A stretch of DNA of 64,000 nucleotides from an uncultured Candidatus Melainabacteria bacterium (GCA_947364235.1 CANARY010000004.1:158809-222808), one strand, 5' to 3'. Counted from the stretch's first letter, positions 24,457-34,500 are shown. The notes: generated by a model not told the origin, from the sequence alone. Numbers and translations are program-made.

Positions 24457-26055
24457 ATGGAAACATACGGAATTGAAAAATTTGGTATTATCGGACCAAA
24501 AGCTGTTTACCGCAATTTAACTCCAGCTCAATTAACTGAAGCTGCTTTGCGTTTAGGCGAAGGTTCTTTAAGCAACACAGGTGCTTTAGTTGTAACAACA
24601 GGAAAATACACTGGCCGTTCACCTAAAGACAAATTCATCGTTGATACAGAATCTATTCACAACGATATTGCTTGGGGTAAAGTAAACCGCCCTATTTCAA
24701 GAGAAGCATTCAACTCAATCAAGGGAAAAATTGCTGCTTATTTACAAAACAGAGAAGTATTTATTTTTGATGGTTTTGCTGGTGCAGACAAAACTTATAC
24801 TCAAAAATTCAGAGTTATTAATGAAATGGCAAGCCAAAACTTGTTCATTCACCAATTGTTAATCAGACCTACAGCTGAAGAATTATCAAGCTATGGTGAA
24901 CCTGATTACACAATTCTTTGTGCTCCTGGTTTCAAATGTGATCCAGAAGTTGATGGTGTAAATTCAGAAGCTTGTATTGCAATTGATTATGAAGCACATG
25001 AAATCATCATCTGCGGATCTCAGTATTCAGGTGAAATCAAGAAATCAGTATTTGCTACTATGAACTATGTAATGACAAAGAAAAACGTTCTTCCTATGCA
25101 CTGTTCAGCTAACATGGACCCTGCAACAGGTGAAACTGCTGTATTCTTTGGACTTTCAGGAACAGGTAAAACAACTTTATCAGCAGATCCTGCTCGTAAG
25201 TTAATTGGTGATGACGAGCACGGCTGGTCTCCAGACGGCGTATTCAACTTTGAAGGCGGCTGCTATGCAAAATGTATTAACCTTTCAGAAGAACATGAAC
25301 CTGATATTTTCAATGCTATCAAGTTTGGTTCTTTAGTTGAAAACGTAGTTATGGATCCAGAAACAAGAGAATTTGATTTCAATGATGGTTCATTAACAGA
25401 AAATACACGTGTAGGCTATCCAATCAATTATATTAACAACGCTCAAATTCCTTCAAAAGGCGGAATTCCGAAAGTTGTTGTATTCTTGACAGCTGACGCA
25501 TTCGGCGTATTGCCTCCAATCTCAAGATTAGACAAAAACGCTGCTATGTACCACTTTGTAACAGGCTTTACTTCTAAGCTTGCTGGTACAGAAAGAGGTG
25601 TTACTGAGCCTCAGCCAACATTCTCAACATTGTTCGGCGAACCATTCATGCCAATGGATGCTTCTGTTTACGCTAAAATGCTTGGTGACAAGCTTGACCA
25701 ATACGGTACTAAAGTTTACTTAGTAAATACTGGATGGGCTGGCGGAAGCGCTTCTATGGGTGCTAAGAGAATGAAATTAGCTTACACAAGAGCTATGGTT
25801 ACAGCTGCATTAAACGGTTCATTTGATTCAATCGAATTCAAACACCACGATGTATTCAATGTAGATTATCCTACATCTTGTCCTGGTGTTCCTGATGAAA
25901 TGCTTGATGCACGCGGAATGTGGGCTGATAAATCAGCTTATGATGCTAACGCTAACAAGCTTGCTCAAATGTTTGCTGACAATTTTGCTAGCAAATATCC
26001 TAATATGCCTGCTGAAATTGTTAATGCAGGTCCTAAAGCAACTGCTAACGTTTAA
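24457..26055 (+). CDS. pckA: Phosphoenolpyruvate carboxykinase (ATP)
   Basis: PckA interconverts oxaloacetate + ATP and PEP + CO2 + ADP; in fermenters it often runs toward oxaloacetate. The P-loop GLSGTGKTT lies at 232-240, the metal motif DDEHGWS at 252-258, then FNFEGGCYAK; an RSPKDKF substrate motif is near 54-60. Length 532 is standard. The ATG has a perfect AGGAGG; a longer ORF reading through 20 codons upstream lacks one. Codons look optimised compared with neighbours (many GCT, GTA, AAC), consistent with high expression. Confidence 0.97.
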   Translation: METYGIEKFGIIGPKAVYRNLTPAQLTEAALRLGEGSLSNTGALVVTTGKYTGRSPKDKFIVDTESIHNDIAWGKVNRPISREAFNSIKGKIAAYLQNREVFIFDGFAGADKTYTQKFRVINEMASQNLFIHQLLIRPTAEELSSYGEPDYTILCAPGFKCDPEVDGVNSEACIAIDYEAHEIIICGSQYSGEIKKSVFATMNYVMTKKNVLPMHCSANMDPATGETAVFFGLSGTGKTTLSADPARKLIGDDEHGWSPDGVFNFEGGCYAKCINLSEEHEPDIFNAIKFGSLVENVVMDPETREFDFNDGSLTENTRVGYPINYINNAQIPSKGGIPKVVVFLTADAFGVLPPISRLDKNAAMYHFVTGFTSKLAGTERGVTEPQPTFSTLFGEPFMPMDASVYAKMLGDKLDQYGTKVYLVNTGWAGGSASMGAKRMKLAYTRAMVTAALNGSFDSIEFKHHDVFNVDYPTSCPGVPDEMLDARGMWADKSAYDANANKLAQMFADNFASKYPNMPAEIVNAGPKATANV

Positions 26056-26070
26056 TTTATTTAAAACGAA

Positions 26071-26100
26071 AAAAGGGCGCGTGATTTTCACGCGCCCTTT
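26071..26100. terminator. Bidirectional intrinsic terminator
   Basis: A stem of 11 GC-rich pairs (GGGCGCGTGA / TCACGCGCCC) plus A/T pairs, TTT loop, A-run before and T-run after. It ends pckA on the plus strand and the coiled-coil gene on the minus strand. Confidence 0.93.
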
Positions 26101-26115
26101 TTTATTGATTAGCTG

Positions 26116-28776
26116 TTAAGCTTCTTTTTCATTATCAGCTTTAGGTTTAAATTTACCGCTTTCTTTATCGTATTCATAAGTAATACCGTCTTTTTCAGCT
26201 TTAAATGGTTCGCCAGGAATTACATTAAGTCCTTGTTCTTGGATAGCGATATTAGCGTCAGCTTTTAGAGCGTCTTCATTATTTTTGTCGATAATTTGAC
26301 CATTAGGAGTGAAATCACAGTCAGGATCATCAACTTCGCCGGCAGGGAAATCTTTGAATGTTTCGTTTTCCGGATCCCATACGTATAAAGTAGTTCCAAG
26401 AGGTGATTCTTTTGTATATGCTCCAGCTCTGTCGGTTGGAGTTAAACCGAGTTTTTCAGCTTCAGCATCGCGTATTTCTGTGTTGATTTCTTTTGGATCA
26501 GGAGCTTCTGCGCGTTCTGCTTCAGCGGCTGCGATTTCTTTATCCATTTCATCAAATTGTGCATTAATTTCATTGATAAAATCTTCTTCGCCTTGATATT
26601 CTACAAATTTTTGTTTTAATTCTTTTACATCGCCTGTATATTCTTCACCATTGTCATAAGTGTATACTTCATTGCCTTCTTGATCTTTGTTTTTGTAAAC
26701 TTTTTTACCATCGGCATCTGTATATACTTCACCTTTGTCTTCGACTACAGGAGCGCACATAATTGCTTTTAAGTCTTTTTCTTCGCCTTCATAAGCTTTT
26801 CCGTTTTCATAAGTAAAGGTTGTTTTGCCTTCTTCATTAACAGCTTTGTATACGGTTTTGCCATCAGCGTCTTTGAACATTTCGCGTCCGGTAGTGTCTG
26901 TCATTTGTACAAGTGATTTTTTATCGACTCCAGCATTTGGCTTAAATTTTTCAACAGCTTTTTCAATCATCTTTTTAGTTTCATCTAACAGCTCATAAAC
27001 TGCCATTTGAAGTTTTTCAAGATTATTAAGCGCTTCACCTTTTCTAAGTTTTTTATTTAAAGCGTTGTATTCATCTTCATTAATTGTGTAGTTAGATGTT
27101 CCATCGTAGTTGTAAAGAGCTTTTAGTCTGTTAATAATAGCACTTGCACGTTTCATTGCAACTTCTTGCAGCTGTAGTTTAAACTTACATAAAGTGCTTT
27201 CAATCAGCGCTTCTTTTGCAGCTTTTTGTGCTTCTTGAGCAGCTTTTTGTGCTGCAATAGCTTCTTGTTTAGCTTTATCAATTTCAGCTTGAGATACCTC
27301 ATCTCCTTCTTCGCTTTGAAGTTTGTTCAGTTCTTCCCAAGCAGCTTCTAATTCTGCTTCCATTGCAGCTATTGCAGGTTCCATAGCTTTTGCCATTTGC
27401 CTGTATGCTTCAGCTTGTTCTTCAACTGCAGCAAGGCTTGCATCCAGCTTGCCTTTTTGTTCTGCAAGGTTTGCTTTTTCTTGTTGCTTTTGTGCAATTT
27501 GCTGGTTAAGAGCATTTAGCTGTTCATTTGCTTTATCTAATTCTTGCTGTGCTGTTTCAACTTGGCGCTGAGCTTCGTCAACAGCTTTTTGAGCTTCTGC
27601 TACAGCAGCTTGTGCTTTTTCAAGTTCAGCTTTTGCTTTATCGAGCTCTTGCTTTGCTTTTTCAAGTTCTTCTTTTGCCTTTTCAAGCTCTTCTTTAGCT
27701 TTTTCGAGTTCTTGTTTAGCTGTTTCAAGTTCTTGTTCAGCTTTTTCGAGCTCTTTCATTGCATCTTGAACTTCTTGTTCAGCTTTTGCAACTTCTTCTT
27801 TTTGTGTGTTAACAGCTTTTAAAGCTTCTGCTTCAGCTTTTTCACATTCTTTTAATTTATTTTCAGCATTTTGTAATTCTTTTTTAGCTGCTTCAAGCTC
27901 TTGTTTTGCCGCTTCAAGTTGTTGTTTTGCTTGCTCAAGTGCTTGTTTAGCTGCTGCATAAGCAGGGTTTGGAACTTGTACGGTATAAGTTGAACCATCT
28001 GAATTTGTACGAGTTTCTGTTAAAGTTTGCGGAGTTGCGCTTAGTGTTGCTTGAGCACTGTTAACATTTGCTTGGGCACTGCTTACTTTGCTTTCTGCAC
28101 TGCTTACTTTTTCTTTAGCTTTGGCAACTTCTTCTTTAGCTGCTCGCGTAGCTTCTACTGCTTTTTTATAGTTTTCATCAAGTTCTGCCAGCTTGTCTTT
28201 AGCTGCTTCAAGAGCTTCTTCTTTTTGAGTTTTGTTTTCTTCCGCTGCTGTTACTGCTTCTTCTTTTTGCGTAACATTTTCTTCTGCTGCTGTTACCCCT
28301 TCTTCTTTTTCTGCAACATTTTTTTCTGCAGTATCTACAGCTTCTTGTTTTGCAGCTTGATTAGCTTTAGCTGCATTTAATGCTTCTTCTTTTTGAGCTT
28401 TGTTTTCTTTCGCTGCATTAACTTTGTCTTGAGCAGCTGCTTTGTTTTGCTCAAGTTCAGCTTTTTTATTGTTCAGTTCTGAGATTTCGCTGTCAAGCTG
28501 GCTTACCATAGCTTGAACGCTTTCTTGAGCTGAGCTTATAGAAGAAACACTGTTTTTAATGTTCTCAGCCTGTCTTGTATAGCTCTCTGCTTGAGCTTTC
28601 ATTGTTGTGATAGAAGTAGTCAAAGATTTTATCTTATCCGTTAATTTTTTAATCTTTTCTTCTTTTGTTTCACCAGTTCTGCCTGTCGAAGCAGTTGCTT
28701 CAGTAGAACTTGTCCTGATTGTACTCCTGTTAATATAAGGAGTATTGCCATTTCCGTTAACGCCGCCTATTGACAT
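26116..28776 (-). CDS. Large coiled-coil protein with 14-residue repeats
   Basis: From the ATG with AAAGGAGA upstream (28776) it has 886 residues. Residues 1-35 are Gly/Asn/Ser/Thr-rich without signal peptide. About 38-530 is almost continuous coiled coil, including five 14-residue units (123-192, consensus EEN-TQKEEAVTAA) and a run of LEKAKEE heptads (343-388), interrupted near 250-272 by a Pro/Thr segment. Two repeats of about 40 residues at 633-673 and 684-724 (DADGK-VYK...YxNGxxYxG) recall MORN-like hairpins. A 22-codon upstream extension is less likely. It shares promoter module 28830-28880 with the 799-aa gene. Function unknown; a structural filament is plausible. Confidence 0.85.
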   Translation of the reverse strand: MSIGGVNGNGNTPYINRSTIRTSSTEATASTGRTGETKEEKIKKLTDKIKSLTTSITTMKAQAESYTRQAENIKNSVSSISSAQESVQAMVSQLDSEISELNNKKAELEQNKAAAQDKVNAAKENKAQKEEALNAAKANQAAKQEAVDTAEKNVAEKEEGVTAAEENVTQKEEAVTAAEENKTQKEEALEAAKDKLAELDENYKKAVEATRAAKEEVAKAKEKVSSAESKVSSAQANVNSAQATLSATPQTLTETRTNSDGSTYTVQVPNPAYAAAKQALEQAKQQLEAAKQELEAAKKELQNAENKLKECEKAEAEALKAVNTQKEEVAKAEQEVQDAMKELEKAEQELETAKQELEKAKEELEKAKEELEKAKQELDKAKAELEKAQAAVAEAQKAVDEAQRQVETAQQELDKANEQLNALNQQIAQKQQEKANLAEQKGKLDASLAAVEEQAEAYRQMAKAMEPAIAAMEAELEAAWEELNKLQSEEGDEVSQAEIDKAKQEAIAAQKAAQEAQKAAKEALIESTLCKFKLQLQEVAMKRASAIINRLKALYNYDGTSNYTINEDEYNALNKKLRKGEALNNLEKLQMAVYELLDETKKMIEKAVEKFKPNAGVDKKSLVQMTDTTGREMFKDADGKTVYKAVNEEGKTTFTYENGKAYEGEEKDLKAIMCAPVVEDKGEVYTDADGKKVYKNKDQEGNEVYTYDNGEEYTGDVKELKQKFVEYQGEEDFINEINAQFDEMDKEIAAAEAERAEAPDPKEINTEIRDAEAEKLGLTPTDRAGAYTKESPLGTTLYVWDPENETFKDFPAGEVDDPDCDFTPNGQIIDKNNEDALKADANIAIQEQGLNVIPGEPFKAEKDGITYEYDKESGKFKPKADNEKEA
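27613..27750. repeat. 21-bp-period repeats encoding heptads
   Basis: About six to seven degenerate 21-bp units within the coiled-coil gene encode variants of ELEKAKE. They are coding and slippage-prone, not an independent element. Confidence 0.8.
28201..28410. repeat. Five 42-bp coding repeats
   Basis: Five tandem 42-bp units encode 14-residue steps with shared words QKEEA and TAAEEN. The middle copies are the most alike, suggesting recent expansion by duplication. Confidence 0.8.
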
Positions 28777-28829
28777 AAATATTGTCTCCTTTCTTTTGTT
28801 GAACATAATGTACATATTTATGTATAAAT

Positions 28830-28880
28830 TATATAACGACATTTTTTTTGTAAACTTTAATAAAAAAAGGAAATTGTTAC
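28830..28880 (-). promoter_or_regulatory. Conserved promoter module, copy B (sigma-28/SigF-like)
   Basis: Minus strand: GTAACAA-N12-ATTAAAGTTT-N13-CGTTATATA, identical in words and spacing to 4916-4966. It lies about 50-100 nt before the coiled-coil ATG. TAAAGTTT-N11 followed by a CG-TTATA box resembles sigma-28 promoters. Confidence 0.62.
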
Positions 28881-28910
28881 AAATATTTACATAAAAAGTG
28901 TATATGTAAT

Positions 28911-31115
28911 CTATAAAATATCTAAAGGATCAACATCGATTGCGAGTCTAATGTCTTTTGGCATAGTTATTTTGTTTAAAAATTTTGAGATAAAATCGTG
29001 GCCTTTTTGAGAAAGTTTGTTTTTGATAAGTATTTGGAAACGATAAAATCCATTTAACTTTTCAATTACGCAAGGAGTAGGACCTAGAGTTTCCAAGTAT
29101 TCGCTAAATCCAAATTTATCAGTCATAGAGCTTAATCTAAGTGCTATTTCCATTGCTGATTTTTCTGCGCGGAAGTTATTTTGAGATGAAAGTATTAAGC
29201 GTATAATCTGGCTGAATGGGGGATAATCAAATTCCTGGCGTGCTTTGATTTCTGTATCGAAGAATTTTTCGTAATCTTGAGCTTTAGCTGTTTGGAATGC
29301 ATAGTAATCAGGGTTATAAGTTTGAAACAGTACTTTGCCTTTAAATTCGCCCCTGCCTGCGCGTCCTGCGACTTGTGTCAGCAGCTGGAAACCGCGTTCT
29401 GATGCGCGGTAATCGGGTATATTGAAACCGGAATCTGCGCTCAATACGCCTACAAGTGTTACATTTGGGTTATCTAAGCCTTTTGCAATCATTTGTGTTC
29501 CGACTAGAATATCGATTTCTTTTTTCTGAAATTTGTTCAAAAGCTCAATATGTGCATTTTTTCTTGTTAAAATATCGCTATCTATTCTTTCAACTTTGGC
29601 GTCAGGATAAAGTTCTTTTATTAAAAGTTCTATTTTTTGAGTTCCTACTCCGGAAGTTGAAAGTGCATCGCTTCCGCATTGCGGGCAGAATTCAGGGAAG
29701 CTGGCTTCTCGGCTGCAATAATGGCATTTTAGTTTTTTTACATTTGCGTGCCAAATCATAGGGATTGAGCAGTCAGGGCATTCAACAACTGTTCCGCAGC
29801 ATTTACATTGCGTGTAAGTTGAGTATCCGCGTCTGTTCATCAATAAGATAGCTTGTTGGCCGCGTTCTAAAGTTTCAGAAATTTCGGTTTGAAGAGGTTT
29901 TGAAATAATTCCTCTATAAGCAGCTTTTCCGTATTCCTGCATATTTATAACTTGCGGAAGTGCCAGAGGTGAGTTATTAAATCGTTTGCGCATTTCGAAC
30001 AGGTTATTGTTATTAGCTGCGTAATAATAAGTAGAAACATCAGGGGTTGCTGAGCCAAGAAGGAGAGGTGCTTGGTGAAATTGTGCCAGGCGCCGCGCTA
30101 CGACGCGCGCGTCGTAGCGCGGCGCCGGATTTGTCTGCTTATAAGCTCCTTCGTGTTCTTCGTCGATTATTATTAGACCTATTTCTTGCAAAGGAGCAAA
30201 AACTGCAGAACGCGCTCCTGCTAATATTTTTATTTCGTTTCTGAAAAGCCGCTGCCAGACATCATATTTTTCTCCGTCAGAAATGCTGCTATGCCAGATT
30301 GCGACATCTTTTGTGCCGAATTTGCGTGCAAGGCGTTTGGTAAGCTGAGAAGCCAAAGCGATTTCAGGTGCTAAAAAAAGTACGTTTTTACCTGAGTCAA
30401 TTACGTCTTTGATAAGCTTAAAATATACTTCTGTTTTTCCGGAGGCAGTGACACCATGCAGCAAAATTGGACTTTGTGACTTTAGTTTACCCCTTATTCC
30501 TTCATAGGCGGTTATTTGTTCTCCTGCAAGCTCAAAAAGCGGTTCGACTTCTATATCTTTGAATATTGAAAGCGGATTTCTGTAAATATATTCTTCTTCA
30601 ATTTTTACAAACCCATTTTCTGCAAGCTTTTTCATAGTAGCCCGGGTTGTTTTTGCTAATTCTTCAAACTCTATTAATGAGCATTTGCCGCGTTCTTTGA
30701 GGGCAGAAAGTATTTCTTTTTGGCGTTTTGTGAGTTTTTCTCCGTCTTCTCGAATTAGTGATACAGCAAGCTCGACTTTTGCATTTTTCTCTATTAATTT
30801 CATAGGCAGAGCTGCGTTAAGTACTGTCACAAAATCTGTGCAGTAATAATTTGCAACCCATTCCAAAAGTTTAAGGTATTTAAGCGAAAACAAAGGTGTT
30901 TCGTCTAAAATTTTATTAATTTTCTTAGCTTTAAACTCACCCGGCAGATAATCAGAAAATCCTACAATAAACGCATTAATAAGCCCCTGTCTGCCAAATG
31001 GCACAAGGACAGCCTGGCCGATTTGGATTATTTCTCTCATCTCGTCAGGGATTAAATAGCTGAATGTCTTAACTCCAAGCCCTTTTATATTTACTAATAC
31101 TAATGCGTATTTCAT
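28911..31115 (-). CDS. priA: Primosomal protein N' (replication restart helicase)
   Basis: PriA rebuilds replication forks after collapse. Its 734 residues hold the N-terminal DNA-binding domain, Walker A GVTASGKTE (221-229), DEEH (318-321), the zinc-binding Cys clusters CKCCGTVVECPDC and CHYCSREASFPEFCPQC (about 437-480) and the helicase motifs VLVGTQMIAKG-like and QVAGRAGR. Residues 330-342 are encoded by a perfect 38-bp palindrome (30089-30126), with GC-rich codons unlike the rest. The ATG follows TATAAT (31123-31128) by 7 nt, again apparently leaderless. Confidence 0.95.
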   Translation of the reverse strand: MKYALVLVNIKGLGVKTFSYLIPDEMREIIQIGQAVLVPFGRQGLINAFIVGFSDYLPGEFKAKKINKILDETPLFSLKYLKLLEWVANYYCTDFVTVLNAALPMKLIEKNAKVELAVSLIREDGEKLTKRQKEILSALKERGKCSLIEFEELAKTTRATMKKLAENGFVKIEEEYIYRNPLSIFKDIEVEPLFELAGEQITAYEGIRGKLKSQSPILLHGVTASGKTEVYFKLIKDVIDSGKNVLFLAPEIALASQLTKRLARKFGTKDVAIWHSSISDGEKYDVWQRLFRNEIKILAGARSAVFAPLQEIGLIIIDEEHEGAYKQTNPAPRYDARVVARRLAQFHQAPLLLGSATPDVSTYYYAANNNNLFEMRKRFNNSPLALPQVINMQEYGKAAYRGIISKPLQTEISETLERGQQAILLMNRRGYSTYTQCKCCGTVVECPDCSIPMIWHANVKKLKCHYCSREASFPEFCPQCGSDALSTSGVGTQKIELLIKELYPDAKVERIDSDILTRKNAHIELLNKFQKKEIDILVGTQMIAKGLDNPNVTLVGVLSADSGFNIPDYRASERGFQLLTQVAGRAGRGEFKGKVLFQTYNPDYYAFQTAKAQDYEKFFDTEIKARQEFDYPPFSQIIRLILSSQNNFRAEKSAMEIALRLSSMTDKFGFSEYLETLGPTPCVIEKLNGFYRFQILIKNKLSQKGHDFISKFLNKITMPKDIRLAIDVDPLDIL
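30089..30126. repeat. Perfect 38-bp GC-rich palindrome inside priA
   Basis: Two 19-bp arms meet without a spacer (left arm starts GGCGCCGCGCTACGACGCG, right arm is its exact complement). The stretch is about 84 percent GC in an AT-rich gene. It encodes PRYDARVVARR just after the DEEH box. Nothing similar elsewhere in the window. Confidence 0.95.
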
Positions 31116-31136
31116 TAGTATTATTATACTCTAAAA

Positions 31137-31487
31137 TTATTTCAAGTGGGTTATAGAGAAATACCCAGGAACATCAAGCTGTGATTTTTCTTTTGAATCC
31201 TTGAAAATAATAGATACATCGCTTGAGGATGGAAATTTATAACCTTTAGTGAAGCTGATATCAGTTATTTTTGAAATTGTGCTTACATATTTTTTAAGGT
31301 TTTTAATACATTTTTGAGGTGTGCTGAAATTTTGTGCTTCATCAACTATAATACGTTGAAAAGTGTCAGTAAGCTGCCAATCCATCTTCTTGTCTGTCAT
31401 TAAAGTTGAAATTGAATTTTTTCTTAAGTTATTGAAGACAAGCATTCCTTTAAAAGAATTATTATTATCTATTTGAGTAATGTTCAT
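31137..31487 (-). CDS. Small FKG-type hypothetical protein
   Basis: A 116-residue protein starting MNITQIDNNNSFKG, no signal peptide. I chose the second ATG because GGAG lies 8-9 nt upstream; the first ATG, four codons earlier, has none. The SFKG patch near the N-terminus matches the SFK patch of the gene at 11960 and, from memory, many short proteins of this lineage. The remainder mixes helix and strands (RIIVDEAQNF, DVSIIFKDS). It lies between priA and the helicase on the same strand. Function unknown. Confidence 0.72.
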   Translation of the reverse strand: MNITQIDNNNSFKGMLVFNNLRKNSISTLMTDKKMDWQLTDTFQRIIVDEAQNFSTPQKCIKNLKKYVSTISKITDISFTKGYKFPSSSDVSIIFKDSKEKSQLDVPGYFSITHLK

Positions 31488-31557
31488 AATTTTCTCCATT
31501 ATTTGCCTATTATAAACATGCTGAATAATATTTTTTGCTAATAATATTAATAAATAT

Positions 31558-34500
31558 TTACAAATTACTGTTTATAATTCTGTCAATACAAGCTTTTGGC
31601 GAGCAGCTCCATTCTCTTAAAGATATTCTGGAAACTTTTAAACCAGAACGCTCGATTATTGCTTGTTTTTTCATATTGGTAACTTTTGAAGGAGTTTTGT
31701 CTTCGACTCCGTCACATTCTACAACAAATTTATTGTCTACAAGCAAGTCAACGCTTAAACCTGCAATATCGCTTCCGCAGACAACTTCGTGTCCCAATTC
31801 TCGGAAAGCTTCTGCTGCTTGTTTCTCAAATCCGTTTTTGTACATGTTTTCATCAAAATCATCAGAGCTTTGAAGCTTGTATCTGTCTTCATATTCTTGG
31901 ACAAATCCTAAGTAGCTTCTTAAAATCCCTTCAGGAAGCTCGCGCGGGTCTTTTGATATAAAGTTTATCATTTGATATCTTGCACGTGTGATTGCAACAT
32001 TGAAAAGATTCGGTTTCTGTAAGAAAATCAAGCTTTGCGGGTAGCTGTTATTAGCGTAAGCCCAGGATATCAAGATAATATCTTTTTCATCACCTTGGAA
32101 AGTATGTGCTGTGCCGATTTCAATTTGGTGTTTCTTTATCATGTGTTCAGAAAGAACCCTTGATGCTGAAATCTTAAGCTGTTCAACTTGTGCTCTAAAC
32201 GGTGAAATGATGCCGATTGATACCGGATTTTCCGGATTCTTTCGTTCGTCTTCGATAACTATTTCATGTAATCTTTTTATGAGAGCTTCAATTTCCGGCA
32301 GGTTTCTTGTTGCATCAAAATCAACTTTACCATCAGGAACTACAACTGTTTCGAGAACTTTTTTAGAATTGTCGTTTCTTCGCATAACTTTTATTCTTCC
32401 GCCGTAAAACTCCTGGTTTGAATAATTAATAATTGGCGGCAGGCTTCTAAAATGTTCATCCAACAGTACCGGATGCATTGAATAATAGTTTGCAAGGTCA
32501 AACATTGAGTTTGTTCTGAAACGCCACATAAGCTGGTATCTGTCATTGATTCCGTATTGAGAGAGAAAAGACTGTTCTTTTGCTTTTTCAAGGAATGAAA
32601 GGTGCGGAAGCTGTTTATCATCACCAACGACAACGGCTTTTTTTGCTCGGAAAAGTATTGGAAAACAGCTTGCGATATCGCATTGAGACGCTTCATCAAT
32701 AATTACAACATCAAATAATCCAGGTTTCATTGGCAGAGAACCTGAAACTGCATAAGTTGTAACACACCAGCAAGGAAAAGCTTCCAGGAGCGGTTTAAAA
32801 TCTTCTGTTTCAAGAAGTCTATTTTGCAGATTTTTCTTTCTTTCAACCAGTGATTTTGAATGTACAAATAGCCTCTGGCGTTTAATAGGGTCTTGTAAAA
32901 GTCCTTTCAAAGCTTGTCTGCGTTTTGTTTTTAGAATGTCAATTGCCAGTCGTTTTTGTTTGCGCTTCAAGCTGCGAATTTGTTCTGCAAAAACATGGAT
33001 ATTACCTATTGTCTGAATTTCAGTTTCAATTTTTCTTGCTTTGCAAATTAGTTTTGCGAATTCCAGTTCATTTTTTAAAATTGAAAGGTTTTCATTTGTT
33101 ACGTCAAAATTATTTATTCTCAAGCATTTTTTTAAGTTTCCTATTGCTGAAATATTTTTTAGTCCGCTCCAAAAACCGGCTTTTTCAATATTATCGCTTA
33201 GTGCAGAGATAGAATTTTCTACTGTATTTATTTCATCTTCTTTTAAAACTGTTTTAATAAATTGCGGGTGAGCTTGCATCGGCTCTTCCAGTTTAATCTG
33301 TTCGTTTACTCCAGTCCATTCTTCTTCCAGTTTGATGATTTTTTCAGATTTCTTTTCTAAATCAGCAATGGTTTTCAAAAGTTCTTCCATATCAGAAACA
33401 TCACAAAGGATTGAGCTTTCAATTCCTTCGTCAAGGTCGGCTTTGTTTGCAAGCAAATCTTGAAGCTGCATAGAAAGTTCTTTTTGATAATTCAGCCTTC
33501 CGGCTCTAAGTGCTAAGAATGGTGCACCAAGGTCATTAAGCCTTTCTGCAACTACATCAACCGCTTTATCCATACGAGATGCGATAAGAACTGTTTTGCC
33601 GTTTGCAATAAGATGTGCTGCAAGGTTAACAATTGTTTGTGATTTACCAGTTCCCGGAGGTCCGAAAACAGAAACAAGTTTTGCGTTTTCTACGTTTTTC
33701 ACTACATTTAGCTGCGCATCTGATAACGAAAGCGGAGTTACAGGGAAGAACTCAGAAAGAGTTTTTTGCTGAGTATCAGTAGGCTTTGATTGTGTGTATT
33801 CTTCATTAATAATATTTAAAACAGTTTCTCTATAAATTCCGCTTGGTTTTTCTGCAATTTGCGTAAGTTCGTGCAAAACTCCTGCTGTTACAGAAGGACG
33901 TTTTGTCAAAATTATCGCACACTGTTTTGTCAGGCTGATTTTTTCAAGCTTGATAGAAGATTTTTTTGCGTTTTCTTCTTGTTCAATAATTTCATCTATA
34001 TTTTCAGCATTTACTCCTTCGCTGTAGAAATCTTTTGTAATATTATCTTCTTTAACGATGTTTTCAGGGCTCAAAGAGATGTCGATATCAGGAACAATTG
34101 ACTTGAGTGTCGTTAAGAAAATATCCATTTTTTCCTGTGTCACAGGCATAGTCGGAACAACGTCAAGAAGCCCTTCAAGCAGCTGTTCGGTTTCGTCTTC
34201 ATCATCGCTTTTTTTCATTAATGCAGTCAAAGCTCCAGTGTTAAGTGAAAGGAACTCGTCTGTCAGCATACAATTAATATTAACTCCGTTTCGTTCCAAA
34301 CGGCAGGGAGTATAAAGAAGCGGAGTTAAAAACTCGTTTTTCTTTCCAGTTTTTGTTTTGCCTACAAGGAAAAGATAACCGTAAATAAGGTATTTATCTT
34401 TCTGGCTTGTTTCTGATTGAATCATAAGTTCGGTAAGCTTAGAATCAGAACCTTCAAGGCGAAGGTATTCCAAGCCTTGCGTGAAAAGCTTGTCATCTTC

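Noticed and set aside
28000..28400. Hydrophobic Phe/Cys-rich reading frames opposite the coiled-coil gene
   Set aside because: They are the complement of Glu/Ala/Lys codons, lack ribosome binding sites and show no family features.
27613..28410. Regularly spaced short repeats resembling a CRISPR or satellite array
   Set aside because: They are in frame with period 21 and 42 bp and encode coiled-coil heptads; there are no unique spacers.
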